A stretch of 64,000 nucleotides of DNA from assembly GCA_011032825.1 (NCBI GenBank), contig JAADJZ010000013.1, positions 1,116,001-1,180,000 on the forward strand, written 5' to 3'. Each line of letters starts with the position of its first letter. The first letter of the stretch is position 1. The DNA is from Massariosphaeria phaeospora. Taxonomy: Eukaryota; Ascomycota; Dothideomycetes; Pleosporales. The notes beneath the pieces were generated by a model. That model did no database searches, was not told the origin of the DNA, and saw only the letters and a program-made list of their open reading frames with translations. The translations under genes were made by a program, and so were the position numbers. Shown one piece after another: positions 54,211-64,000 of this stretch.

Positions 54211-54630
54211 TTAATGACTGCCTTGAAACGCACCACTCTGACCATGCTGCCCGTGACTCCCTTGAAACCCACCACTCTGACCATGCTGCCCATGGCTCCC
54301 GAACCCTTGATTTGCCTGAAACCCCTGACTCCCTTGGACCCCTGGGCTCATCTCGAACCCCTGCCCCCCATGATGCCCCCCGCTATGCCCGTGGTGTCCA
54401 TGATGTCCGTGACTCCCCTCCGCCTTCAGTCCCTTCGCGAAGACCATCGGGATCCGGACCAGCCATTCCCAGATCCACCACAACAGAAACAGGAGCAGGA
54501 GAACGGCTGCGACGACGATGCCGATAATGGCGCCGGTGCTGACGGATGTTGCGGCTTTTACGTTTTCGGGGTTGCCGCGGGGGGTGAGGAGGGCGGACTG
54601 CAGGAGGGAAGTTAGGGGGTGTGGCGGCAT
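54211..54630 (-). CDS. Small single-span membrane protein with Gly/His/Gln repeat tail
   Basis: 139 residues, single exon. A short N-terminal part is followed by one membrane helix, TGAIIGIVVAAVLLLLFLLW, then WIWEWLVRIP. The tail is low-complexity: GHHGHHGHSGGHHGG and a doubled FGSHGQHGQSGGFQGSHGQH block. No signal peptide seen. Histidine-rich tails can bind metals, which is speculation here. First of seven minus-strand single-span genes. Confidence 0.6.
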   Translation of the reverse strand: MPPHPLTSLLQSALLTPRGNPENVKAATSVSTGAIIGIVVAAVLLLLFLLWWIWEWLVRIPMVFAKGLKAEGSHGHHGHHGHSGGHHGGQGFEMSPGVQGSQGFQANQGFGSHGQHGQSGGFQGSHGQHGQSGAFQGSH

Positions 54631-54991
54631 GGCGGTAGGTTTGGTGGTGGGTGTTGTATTGGTGTGAGGGATCGCGTTTCTAGGGTGTACGGGTTGATTG
54701 GAGTTTATTCTACGGCGGAGTGGTGCTGGTTTCTGCGGTATGAAGCCGTGTAATGGGTAATTGTGGTGGGATATTGGGGTTGAGGAACATGTTATATACT
54801 AAGAACATGATAGACTGTGTGAAGGTTTGGAGTCAATTCGACTTTGCACGTTCGCATGCGTTCTCAGTCTCAGATTCAATGTACCGTGGTGGATTTCCAA
54901 CACCCCAGTACCTGAAAACGCATACGAACGTGCAGAATTCTCCATTTTAAGAATATCAGTGTACAAGTATCGTTCATTCTATTCACACTCC

Positions 54992-55321
54992 TCAACGCCG
55001 CATCGCCGGCGCCTCCACCACGCTGAAAATGCGCGCTCCCACAGCCGGGCGCTCCGCCACCTGATTCGCCAGCTCGACTTCCAGCTCTTGCGCCCGTAAC
55101 TGCTTGTTGTGTCTATACTTCCCGATCGTGAATTTGTAGACCACGAAGACGATGAACGAGAGCATGAAGGGGCCCATCATGCACAGTACGACGAAGACGG
55201 CGACGGGGATGGGCCCGACTTTGGGGTCGGAGGGTTTGATGATGGAGTGTGGGGGTGTGGCTGCGGTGGATATTTCGGGTTGGCTGGCTGCGGCGGACAT
55301 TTGGTTTGCTAAGGGGGCCAT
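54992..55321 (-). CDS. Small single-span membrane protein
   Basis: 109 residues. Ser/Ala/Pro-rich N-terminus, a helix GPIPVAVFVVLCMMGPFMLS continuing FIVFVVYKF, then a basic YRHNKQLRAQELEVELANQV segment that looks helical. No family recognised. The 360 bp between it and its neighbour show nothing. Confidence 0.55.
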   Translation of the reverse strand: MAPLANQMSAAASQPEISTAATPPHSIIKPSDPKVGPIPVAVFVVLCMMGPFMLSFIVFVVYKFTIGKYRHNKQLRAQELEVELANQVAERPAVGARIFSVVEAPAMRR

Positions 55322-55803
55322 GGTACTAGGGATTGTGGTTGCGATGGAGGTTGAGATTGCGGTGTGCGTTTAGGATAGATGCTGGTGACTTTGTCTTAGC
55401 CTTGTCGGAATTCTACAATAATACTGGTGGTATATTTAGCAGGTTCGTTTGATATGAAGTGGAGAGATGTTGAACATGGTTTGCCGAAACAAGAAGAGGC
55501 ATCTCACATAGAACAAAGGGGGAACAAAGGTCATTGTGACAGCAACAAAATTCTTTGACTGATTGTTTGCTGAGTGGCAACTAGAGGTTTTTATTCTTTA
55601 TTAATCAGAGGGCGAAGATAGTGGCCCAAGTACTGGACGCACGTGCGGTGAATCAATAGTCACGTGCCTCTACATGCCTTTTGACATATGACAGAGCATC
55701 AACTAGTGGAATCCGTGAAGAGTGATTTTAGTCATCAGATCATCCAATTAATGCTGCTTATCGCCGGTCGTCGTCGCCTAAAACGCGAAATACTCATCGC
55801 AAG
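55322..55803. other. Intergenic
   Basis: AT-rich, no gene or repeat recognised. Confidence 0.4.
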
Positions 55804-57166
55804 TTAGGCGATACTAGCTTCTATGATGCTCTGCGACTCCGGCTCCGCCGTCCATACGCGGTCAATCTTCAGTCCGGCGGATTCCAGAAGCACATGCCAT
55901 TCACGCTCGGCCCGTTCCTTCGCACCCGCTAGAGCCATAACCATGAAATCCGAACGCATCGCGAAGGCGCAAGGATTCTGATCTGCTATCACGAACTCGT
56001 TGATTATGATCTTGGAGTATCCTGGCTTCATTGCTGCGACCGTGTGCCGCAGAATCTCAAGACACTTATCATCGTCCCAGTCGTGTAGAATATTGCGTAG
56101 ATAGTACGCTCGTGCGCCTGCATCAATCATCACATATTAGTCTCAGCGCTATTATACATATTTGCCAGCTGGGACTGACCTTTAACTGGCTGTGGTGTGA
56201 AGAAATCGTGAGCTATAGCCTCAAATGCGCCGGCTGGAATGACTTGTTCGATGGTGCTTGGTAAGTCTTGGACGATCATGCGTCCCGGCAAAGCTATATA
56301 GTGCTGCTTGATTTCCAGTATCTCTTGACCCATGCTACCGCCTATGTCGACAACCAGGACTGAACTCGGATCCTGGTCATCAAAACCATGCACGACTTGC
56401 TCCTCGAATGGGTAGAAGTCGAGCTATCCCGTATGTCCTTCGCGCTGTGTTGTCATCCATTGCTGAAAGTTTCCAAGGACTTGAGGATGTTTGGGAAGCC
56501 ACTGAAAGAACGACTCGGGTCCGAAGGCCAAGTTGAATGGTAGATGGCTGGAATCTTCCGGATTCTCGTAGCCGTTCTCTGCGAGATATCGCGGGAGTGG
56601 TTTTCATCCCTGGTATGACAAGATCGTGGCTGCGGCATTTTAGTTTTTGGCCTAGTATCCATGCAATGTCTTACAAGAGACGAGCTCCGGATTCGCCTTT
56701 CGTCGAAGCAAATGCTTTGGTGGTATTTGTAGGACCATACAACTGGGGCCCAGTCTCGTCAACGGCATCTATGGCTACGAGTCCTCGCATAATGCGTTCC
56801 AACAGGACCCTTTCGATCTGAATAGATTTGCTCAACTGGTCCAGAGTGGTCGGGTCTTCTGCTTCTGCGATGAGTCTGAAAATCCCTAAGTCTACTCCAA
56901 TCTTGATGAGCAGATTATCCGTAGACTACCAAAATTCATGGCATTAGCAACCAGAAAAGGGAGCTCTTGGGGAAGCTTACGCCAAAAAGAAAGTCCTCGA
57001 CGATTTCACCGGGGTCTTGCAACGCGATACGAAGCTTTCGTGTGGCACTGATAAGTTGCCTCCGAGCTTTTGTCTGTAGCACATGGCCGTTTGATGCGCT
57101 CACTTCTTTCCCGAGTTGGTCGATTTGAAGGAGAAGGTCTATGGCCATGGAGTCCATTGCAAGCAT
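55804..57166 (-). pseudogene. Broken O-methyltransferase (secondary-metabolite type)
   Basis: Class of SAM-dependent O-methyltransferases used in polyketide pathways. Exon 1 ends FLFG at 56981 and, after a 55 nt intron, continues STDNLLIKIGVDLGIFRLIA. Later parts show YLAENGYENPEDSSHLPFNL, GPESFFQWLPKHP, then VVDIGGSMGQEILE (SAM-binding glycine loop) and, after a 62 nt intron (56118-56179), YYLRNILHDWDDDKCLEIL with the catalytic His. Two defects: the frame shifts by one base between about 56583 and 56612, and an in-frame TAG at 56424-56426 replaces the Trp expected in REGHTGWLDFYPFEEQ. A TGG to TAG change fits RIP or simple decay. No other pathway gene lies nearby. Confidence 0.75.
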
Positions 57167-57443
57167 TTGGTTAGATGCACTTCGGAAGTGAAAGTGGAAG
57201 TATAAGAATATGGGTCTACGTTGTTTTGCGACTACGTTGAAGGGATAGCATACGCAGGATAAGGCACAAGCGGAAGTTGTTTATGATGTGGATTATAGCG
57301 ACGAAGAAACTGTGCCGCAATTAGGCTATCGGCTCGCCCGGATACATGCCAACGTGAAGCCCCCAACATTTAGCTCGGTTGGATCTCTACCCCGGGCTTC
57401 TTGTCAACCTGTATCTAATTAAAGCCTGTTTCACCACTTGGCC

Positions 57444-58016
57444 CTATTCGTCTTTTGAAGTACCACGGTTCTTCCAATGCATGACGAAGTAGATGATTAG
57501 ACCAACAAGAATGAGCGTGCCACTAAGCGACCCACCCACGATAGCGCCTACATTTCGGCTGGACTGCGGTCGGGGCTCTATAGGCTCGTTCAGTGAAGAG
57601 GTTTTGGTGGCAGATGGATTCGGGAATCCTGTAGCCGTAGGAACGGTTGGCCTTGTGTGCTCTGGATCAAACAGGACAAAACGGACTGTTGGATCTATTT
57701 CAGGTACCTTATACGCTGGTGTTTGCGGCCCGACATCCGTGGTAGAGCCCCAGACTGTCGATACTTCGAACCCAAGAAAACCAGTGGCCGATGGAGCGCG
57801 CGTTTGAATTGGAGAATCCAACCCCTGAGGGCGAATAATGGTGGGAATTACCGCTATAGTACCAGGTAGTTGCTGGGTTGGGAGGGAGGCGAGGCTCGGT
57901 GCAACAGCAGTTCCAGGCTCGCTGGGTATGCTTTGACTAGGAGAAGATGGCTGAGGTTGCGATTCTATTGTTGGCCACGCAAAAGAAGACATGTTTCGTT
58001 TGATGTTCTTGGTCAT
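57444..58016 (-). CDS. Single-span membrane protein with Ser/Thr/Pro-rich ectodomain
   Basis: 190 residues. A long Ser/Thr/Pro-rich part (likely O-glycosylated if outside) precedes GAIVGGSLSGTLILVGLIIY, a Gly-rich helix, and a short basic tail FVMHWKNRGTSKDE. The layout recalls Mid2-like wall sensors, but no signal peptide is present in this frame, so an upstream exon may be missing. The 445 bp upstream hold no gene I could support. Confidence 0.6.
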   Translation of the reverse strand: MTKNIKRNMSSFAWPTIESQPQPSSPSQSIPSEPGTAVAPSLASLPTQQLPGTIAVIPTIIRPQGLDSPIQTRAPSATGFLGFEVSTVWGSTTDVGPQTPAYKVPEIDPTVRFVLFDPEHTRPTVPTATGFPNPSATKTSSLNEPIEPRPQSSRNVGAIVGGSLSGTLILVGLIIYFVMHWKNRGTSKDE

Positions 58017-58462
58017 TGCGTCAAGATTAGGACAATGAGTAGTGTACGGCGATATATCTGAACAGAATGATCCATGTGGGGGCTGGCTAGTTTTATGGTC
58101 ATCTCCAAAACGAACATGGGATTGTTGTGGTACAATGTGAATGTAATCTGAACCATCGTAGTGTGTTGAGTGTTCTAGAACTTTGATCGCTTTGTTCCAT
58201 TGACCTACAATGTTTCGTCATTCAACGCTTGGTTTTCGAATGTCCGATGGAGGTTATCGGATCTGGACCGTGAAGAAATACATCTTGTTGTTCAACTTAC
58301 GAGAGTCTTCATTGAAGAGATAGCAGAGAGTTTTGGCCACAGAGGGGGAAAGTGAGATATTAAAGGGTGTTATTTGTTTGCAGCTCTTTGACTGCATACT
58401 ATAACGTATTAGAATGGACTAACGATTACAATGCCGCACTTAGGAAACGAGTTTCACGTGCT

Positions 58463-58759
58463 TCAAAAGGTACCGTAATCTGTAGAGCTCATTCGACCTT
58501 CGGAGAAGTCAAACACGCTGTCACTGTTAGCAACGTAGACATCATACTGCCACCTTATCATCGCCTGGTTATTATTATACGGAGGACCAGCCTCAAGATC
58601 TAGAACCCAGTCTGAATAGAACCCACCAACATCACCTGATGACTCGTGATTACCAGACATGCACTGTCCAATGACGATGAGCCCAAAAAAGGCTATAGCT
58701 GAGAACGCCAGCGCCACGACAACGACGTACCTCTCTAGTGTTGGTGGTGGGCCGTTCAT
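58463..58759 (-). CDS. Small single-span membrane protein
   Basis: 98 residues. N-terminal MNGPPPTLERY, then one helix VVVVALAFSAIAFFGLIVIG that may also act as a signal anchor, then an acidic, Tyr/Asp-rich tail (WVLDLEAGPPYNNN). No family recognised. Confidence 0.5.
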   Translation of the reverse strand: MNGPPPTLERYVVVVALAFSAIAFFGLIVIGQCMSGNHESSGDVGGFYSDWVLDLEAGPPYNNNQAMIRWQYDVYVANSDSVFDFSEGRMSSTDYGTF

Positions 58760-59387
58760 GGCGCCCTGCTTTGTGAGTGGGGTAGTACCTAGGAATATAG
58801 TTTAGGGACCATGTTTGCATATATAGTCGATACTTAGCGTTTACTATGACAAAGCCGTTGTTCGTTCACTATGTGAATTCAGCCGGCAGAGAGAATCGCA
58901 ATAGGCCTAGAAGATGCAAAGATGCACAACGCGATGTGATGATTTGCGTGTGTGAAGAGATAAGGAGGACGAGAGAAGCGAAGGCTTTATCGGAGTCATC
59001 TTAACGAACCATGGTTCTGAGAGGCTCCACAAGATAGCCACCCATTCAGCTTCCGCTGAATACAAATAAGGCTTCCCTTGAGCATTCGCGCAAACTTTTA
59101 TCAAAACGATGTTAGGGTCGCGGGCTAGCTACATTCAGTCAGCCGAGGCTTGTAGGATCCAACTAAACACGCGTGATTGTGCGAATATTTGTGACTCAGA
59201 ATGCTGACAGCTATATAACACGACAAGCTTCAGTGGTTTTGTGTCTAGGTCTTATAACTGAATCTCCTACACAGGACTTGTCAATTCTCGCGTGCACCAT
59301 TTTCTTCACCATCAATATCGCATGCGAGCTTACGAGCACAGCGAAAACTCTCCCGAGCTCATCGAATAACAGACAAAAAGGTACACT
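58760..59387. other. Intergenic, divergent promoters
   Basis: Lies between a minus-strand and a plus-strand gene. Nothing else recognised. Confidence 0.4.
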
Positions 59388-60692
59388 ATGGAAAACCCTC
59401 ACGAGCTAATAGCGGCGCCTCATTTGGTCTGCCCTCGTCCACTCCGCCACGCGAAGCTACTTGTAGCGCAGCTGCGGAAACACTCATACGACAACATCGC
59501 TCTGCTCGAGTGTAAAATCCAGCACCACGACGAGCAGCTTCGAAACGATGGCACGGCTAAATGGCAGTGGAAAGCCGATCCGCTGTCGTGGTATTCGGAG
59601 CTGAACCACCTCTCGCACCTGGCGTACGCGATTGAAAGCAGGCAAGAAGCCGTCGAGCTGTTGCAGCTGCTGCGGGACAAATGGCGCGAGATTGCGCTGC
59701 GCTTGCGCGAGGAATCGAGGAAGCTGTTTGTGTTACCGCGAGAGCGTACGTATTCCCCGTAGATGGCGCAAGCGTGGGAGTTTCTGACCAAGGGCACATG
59801 GTTGCGGCTAGTAAGGGATTCGATCTACGCCCTCCTGTACACGTATCGTGTGCCAGTCAAGGATGTTTACTACACGCGAGATAGTGTTCCTCGCGTTGTG
59901 CTCCGGCGCGACCCGTATCTGTATCTGAACGCTTCTGTGGTCGATCCTGTTATCGCGAGCGAAGCGGCGCAAATGGTGTTCTTTGCGAACAAGTTCAACG
60001 TGATAGCGCACAGTGGGGCAAAGGTGAGAGACTTCACGTACGCGCTGTTCTGCTTCCGCGGCGCTGCTCATACATAACTACGGCCCCTGACTAACCCCCC
60101 CTCAAAGATGATGTACAACTTCCTCTCGCACTTCCTACACACCGACCACTTCGCCAGCACTATCAAGCCAAGCCAAACCTTCCTCCGCCAATTGACCGTC
60201 ACCTTCCCAGGCAGGGATCTCTACCATCCGACGTACCCCGACTTCGAGCAGGGCCGGCCCCTATCTAAGAAGGCAAAGTACCGCATCCAGAAACGCAAGA
60301 ACACGCCATGCCACCTTGACAGTCTGCTCGACCTACCCCATCTCGAACACCTCACTCTACAGCTAACAAACATCAACACGTTCGGATGGGCGCACGTCGA
60401 GTACCGCGACATTGCACCCACAATCAAGACACTGAAACGTCGTGGAGTGCGTGCTCGGGTATTGGCGCTCGGAGAGAACTGGTGGAACAAGCGACGTGAG
60501 AGCACCGACGTGTCGGATTTGTTCGACGACCCGAGCCAGGAAGACGGGATCGCTTTTGGCACGACGCCTTTTGCGCAGTTGGCAGAGTTGGAGAGGAGGG
60601 CGTGGATCAGGGTGTGGCTTGCGCGGCATGCGATGGAATCTGGAGATGACACTTCGCAGTGCTTGACTACCAGGGCTACGACCCTGGAATAA
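59388..60692 (+). CDS. Unrecognised F-box-like fungal protein, three exons
   Basis: Exons 59388-59745, 59812-60023 and 60108-60692 give 384 residues. Without splicing the frame meets TAG at 59760, directly followed by ATG. A GTACGT donor at 59746, a TTCTGACC branch and a GCGGCTAG acceptor remove 66 nt and join LPRER to LRDSIYALLYTYRVPVKDVY in frame. The second intron joins SGAK to MMYNFLSHFL. Content: helical N-terminus (LLVAQLRKHSYDNIALLE, AVELLQLLRDKWREIALRL), then FLRQLTVTF and LPHLEHLTLQLTNIN, resembling the leucine-rich stretches of fungal F-box-like proteins. No clear F-box. Function unknown. Confidence 0.7.
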
Positions 60693-61545
60693 TTAGTTTT
60701 CGCTAGCTCTAGCACCCACCAAATATACAACTACAGAACACCGACTAAGATACTGCAAGGAAAACGACAAAGGTTGAAGTCTCTAGTCTAACAATTTTAC
60801 TCCCCGTGCATTTACCGAAGTAGTGTTACGAGTTAGTCGCAGACTCGCGACACAGGACAAGATTAATTTAGGACTGTCCCCCTAGCATAATTCACTCTAT
60901 TTCCGCCGCGCACCTGGAGAACCTCCCTCTTCTACCTCTCTAAACTTTGCCTTGCTTGAACAGTACATTACCCAGTATGGTGTCTACAGCAAGGGTTTGT
61001 AACGGTGAAAGTACGCTGTTGGATTCTTTCTGGAAACTTGTATGATGCCAAAAGGATCGATCTGCAAGACTGCAACTACGACGAATCCGCGCTACGCATG
61101 CTGGGGAGGCGCGCAGATAGCGCTGTTGTGCGGCATAGGATGGGTTGTCAGGGCATGGGAGTGGGGAATGGGAATGGGAGTTGGAAACAGGTTTAGAGAG
61201 AGAGAGACTGCGATGCAGAGGATCCGGATGAGAATCGAGGTGCAAGAGGTGCAAGAGGTGCTGAGCTGGTCTTGCTTCTGAGAGCGCGATGTGCAAAACG
61301 GAGTACTGTCATGACGAATACTGATTCGCTGAAGGGGAAATGGGGATAAAGCAACGGATATAAATGGTATCATGAAAGGAACGAGGAATGGATGCATAGT
61401 ACGATATAGATTTGATTAGAATGTAACTGACGTTCTCCGTCTTCGAGATCACAGCTACCTATGAGCTCAAATCAGGCGTATTACCGCATATCTTCCAGGA
61501 AAGAAGAACAATTAGTTCGTTTGGAAAAGTCCAACCATCTGCTGC
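60693..61545. other. Intergenic
   Basis: Short frames only; a GGAATGGGAATGGGAG-like purine run near 61160. No gene accepted. Confidence 0.4.
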
Positions 61546-61752
61546 TTATCGAGGAGCCATGTCTTGAGGAGCATTCACAACGACCTCCAAGGGCACGCTA
61601 CAACCATTCTCCAGATCAGAGTCCGACACCGGGCCTTTCTGATCATGTTTCCCGCCCGCTTTCCAGTACAGAAGCCCCATGGCAAGGACCACGATCGTCA
61701 TGCCGCCAAGCCCGAGACAGATCATCGTGATGGTTTCTGTGGATAGAGCCAT
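61546..61752 (-). CDS. Very small single-span membrane protein
   Basis: 68 residues: MALSTETITMICLGLGGMTI continuing VVLAMGLLYWKAGG is one helix close to the N-terminus, followed by a mixed-charge tail (SDSDLENGCSVPLEVV). Short, so a chance frame is possible. Supported by position and layout among similar genes. Confidence 0.45.
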   Translation of the reverse strand: MALSTETITMICLGLGGMTIVVLAMGLLYWKAGGKHDQKGPVSDSDLENGCSVPLEVVVNAPQDMAPR

Positions 61753-62568
61753 GATTGGGGAGTGTGGAGGGTATCGCGGTGTGGGTTGCTGGAAGGGGCT
61801 TGGAGGAAGGGTGAGAGAGCTGGGATTAAGAGGCTTGATATTCGGTTGATGTGTGATGGTTCAGTATATATGATAATCTCCGATGTGCATTGTGTGCGCA
61901 GAGGACTTCACAGTTACTGAACAATACACTAACGGGAAGGGCTAAGGTAATTATCGGGAGAGCCTGAGTACATACTACGATGCAGATACAATGGGGTGTA
62001 AGTAAATGATTCTGAGACAGATCACGTGGAAAACATCATCACCCTCACGTGACTAAGCCGAGTCCCAACGCTCGGAATCTCGGATTCCATAAGTATATAC
62101 TGTTACTATTCTTCTAGCCATAAGAGAGTGAAAGCTTGAGTACTATGAACGTAGCTGTTATCTATCTTATCGAACAAAAAAACTGGGTAAGTGGGTAAGT
62201 GAGCGCATGTGGAGACTTGGATTGATGTAGTGGTAGGTGTCACCACAACCACGTGACTATCCTCTGCCATGATCGTTCATCGTAGAAATAAGGACACATA
62301 CTCTACAAGATGTTCTAAACTGTACTTCGGCTCTTAAAAAACTGTTTCAATGAATTATACGGCATGTTGGTACGGGCTGACGAAAGGCACACATAGTAGG
62401 ATGTATCGCTGTTATGTGCACGTTTATTTGATTGTGTATGAGGATAATGCAATGAATGTATTTGACATTCGGCGCCGTGGTTTCAGAGATAGCTGCAGCA
62501 CAACTATCCCATAGCGAACCCAAGGCGCTGCCAGTATTCCAACTTCACCTCGCCTTTCAGATGGCTAC
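61753..62568. other. Intergenic, AT-rich
   Basis: No gene or repeat recognised. Several CACGTGA words occur (62022-62062, 62251). Confidence 0.4.
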
Positions 62569-63144
62569 TTACCTCTCAGCCTTCTCCTTCTCCTCCTCGC
62601 TCTCTTCCTCTTCCTCCGCAGGTTCAGGCTCAAACGGCACAGGCTGCGACTCGTAGAACCTACCCGCTCCAAAAAACGCCGCCGGATGACCATTCTGAGC
62701 GGCTAAAGCCCCCTCAACATCATGCTTCGGCTTAGCCTTACGCTTGAACACATTGACGCCGCGCGTGCACGCAGTGAACCAATAGAGGAACACACCCAGC
62801 AGCGCCACACCGATTGTCCCGCACACGAAGCCCAAGATCCATTTTAGTTTGGTGTTCTTGTGGATGGGCTCGTCGGGGCGCGCGGTGCTGGTTGGAGGGG
62901 CTGTTGTTGTGGGGGTCGCGTTGACGGTTACGACGGCGGCGGGGGAGCGGACGTAGGAGGGATCGGCCATGACCATGTCGGGGAGGCTGGATGGGGCGGC
63001 GGGCGTGGCGAGGGCATCACGGGGAGTGATGGATGGCCAGGCGGGGAGTTGGGACAGTGTGACTGTGACTATGTGGGTGACGACGGCAGCTGAGCTCGAG
63101 AAACAAGCTTCTAGGATGCCTGGGGGTACTTGTACGAGGGCCAT
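62569..63144 (-). CDS. Single-span membrane protein with HPAAFFGAGRFYE tail motif
   Basis: 191 residues. The outer part is Ala/Val/Thr/Pro-rich (NATPTTTAPPTSTARP). The helix is LKWILGFVCGTIGVALLGVF continuing LYWF, then a basic stop-transfer (RGVNVFKRKAKPKH), GHPAAFFGAGRFYES, and a Glu-rich end (EEEEESEEEKEK). No signal peptide seen at this start. The GAGRFYE motif and the helix are shared with the gene at the window edge, so the two are probably paralogs. No family recognised. Confidence 0.65.
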   Translation of the reverse strand: MALVQVPPGILEACFSSSAAVVTHIVTVTLSQLPAWPSITPRDALATPAAPSSLPDMVMADPSYVRSPAAVVTVNATPTTTAPPTSTARPDEPIHKNTKLKWILGFVCGTIGVALLGVFLYWFTACTRGVNVFKRKAKPKHDVEGALAAQNGHPAAFFGAGRFYESQPVPFEPEPAEEEEESEEEKEKAER

Positions 63145-63625
63145 TGTCCGGTATTGATTGTTGTGATGTAGTCGTAAAGGATGGTGTGCTGCTGATAGGA
63201 TGATGGGACGGTGATGTTTTATAAGTCAAGCTTAGCTCTGTATAATGTAGGTGTTGTTACGGGATGTCAAGCATGGTTAGGGCACAATGCGCATTACACA
63301 AACAGATACTCAGTTTGGGAGTGATAGTTCGTTCCATAGCAGCATGGGAATGCCGTTGAAACCTACACGAAATGCGCATGATAAACGCTATCAAGCATAA
63401 TATTTTCATTGGGATCGGGGACAAGACTATATATGAGTTACGAGAAACGAATTAGTGATTTGCGCGGTTTGAAAAGTACGATTTTGGAAACTCATGTTGA
63501 TATTAGAATTAAGACAGCAAAGACACTAAGGGGCATATAACTGTGCTTTTGGGTTACCCCTAACACCCCCACGCTCCTATCAAAAGCCCATCTGGCACAG
63601 TGAAGCGCTTTCCAAACCCTTTTAT
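63145..63625. other. Intergenic between the two paralogs
   Basis: Promoter region; nothing else seen. Confidence 0.4.
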
Positions 63626-64000
63626 TTACCGACGACCAGCGGTCTCGGTGTCGAGGTTAATCTGCTCCCAGTCCATATCCTCAGGGGCCCCACGAGCCAC
63701 AGATGACTCGCGATGACCCGAGAGAGAGTAGTGCACCGGTCGAGGAAGGACAGGATAAGTTGGGCCCGCTGAACGCGCCTCGTAATGGCGGCCAGCGCCC
63801 ACGAAAGTTGCGGGATGCACGAGGCCAGCCGTCTCCATATCCCGGACCCGCTTCTTGTCGGGATCGAGGCCTTTCCTACCGAAACCACAGCAGTTCCAAA
63901 CCGAAACACCACGCTTCCGGGCGAAGTAGATGTGGATGATGACACCCAGCAGAGCAACGCCGACGAAAGTGCCAATGAGGGCCAGAACCCAGGCTTGGAC
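63626..64000 (-). CDS. Paralogous single-span membrane protein, C-terminal part (runs off window)
   Basis: The last 124 residues are visible: WVLALIGTFVGVALLGVIIH continuing IYF (helix), the basic RKRGVSVWNC, then VHPATFVGAGRHYEARSAGP, and the end DWEQINLDTETAGRR. The helix (GVALLGV), the RGVxV junction and the HPATFVGAGRHYE motif match the neighbour at 62569-63144 in the same order. The N-terminal ectodomain lies beyond the window. Confidence 0.65.
   Translation of the reverse strand, partial: VQAWVLALIGTFVGVALLGVIIHIYFARKRGVSVWNCCGFGRKGLDPDKKRVRDMETAGLVHPATFVGAGRHYEARSAGPTYPVLPRPVHYSLSGHRESSVARGAPEDMDWEQINLDTETAGRR

Noticed and set aside
59388..60077. Two adjacent genes or a nonsense-broken gene at the TAG-ATG at 59760
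   Set aside because: A standard 66 nt intron removes the stop and joins both parts in the same frame.
61461..61730. 89-residue plus frame
   Set aside because: Antisense to the small membrane protein gene and without protein character.

Overview
The window is nuclear DNA of a filamentous ascomycete (Pezizomycotina). A Dothideomycete is my inference from overall look, not proven. Support: most protein genes are split by 44-66 nt GT-AG introns, usually with a CTAAC/CTGAC-like branch site; there are PTH11-type receptors, an HNH_2-type nuclease, a Fot1/pogo transposon, and relics whose stop codons look like repeat-induced point mutation (RIP: CAG to TAG, TGG to TAG). I saw no convincing tRNA, rRNA, CRISPR array or telomere repeat. 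Exon models were worked out by hand from splice signals and reading frame; every multi-exon model presented as an intact gene adds up to a whole number of codons.

Layout. 1-361: 5' part of a dual-specificity phosphatase-like gene. 0.9-3.9 kb: accessory island with an HNH nuclease gene, a decayed fragment of its 3' end, a purine-rich minisatellite and a ~115 bp tandem array. 4-30.7 kb: mostly conserved housekeeping genes: SEC5 (exocyst), glycogen phosphorylase, a Pho85-type cyclin, a Pom33/TMEM33 membrane protein, a Cdc3/AspB-type septin, EXO70 (exocyst), an APC-family permease, a PTH11-like receptor and a mitochondrial-type cytosolic phospholipase A2.

30.8-34 kb: a graveyard with two decayed HNH-family fragments, a complete but dead 1.84 kb pogo element with 65 bp terminal inverted repeats, and a copia RNase H remnant. 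34-38.6 kb: a divergent pair of unrecognised genes whose proteins share a repeated ~70 residue module ending in an FD....P.P..IL.E motif. 39.9-41.6 kb: an HNH paralog that has lost both catalytic histidines. 42-52.8 kb: a BTB protein with a repeat-rich tail, a second PTH11-like receptor and two unrecognised repeat/acid-rich proteins separated by a pyrimidine-rich tract.

53-64 kb: accessory region with a RING protein, a broken O-methyltransferase, an unrecognised F-box-like protein and seven short single-span membrane proteins, all on the minus strand. Two of these share a cytoplasmic HPAxFxGAGRxYE motif.

How the genes relate: SEC5, EXO70 and the septin all serve polarised secretion and septation, but their linkage may be coincidence. 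The candidates for something undescribed are the divergent module pair (34-38.6 kb), the recurrent HNH family (one intact, one catalytically dead, three decayed) and the single-span membrane protein cluster.
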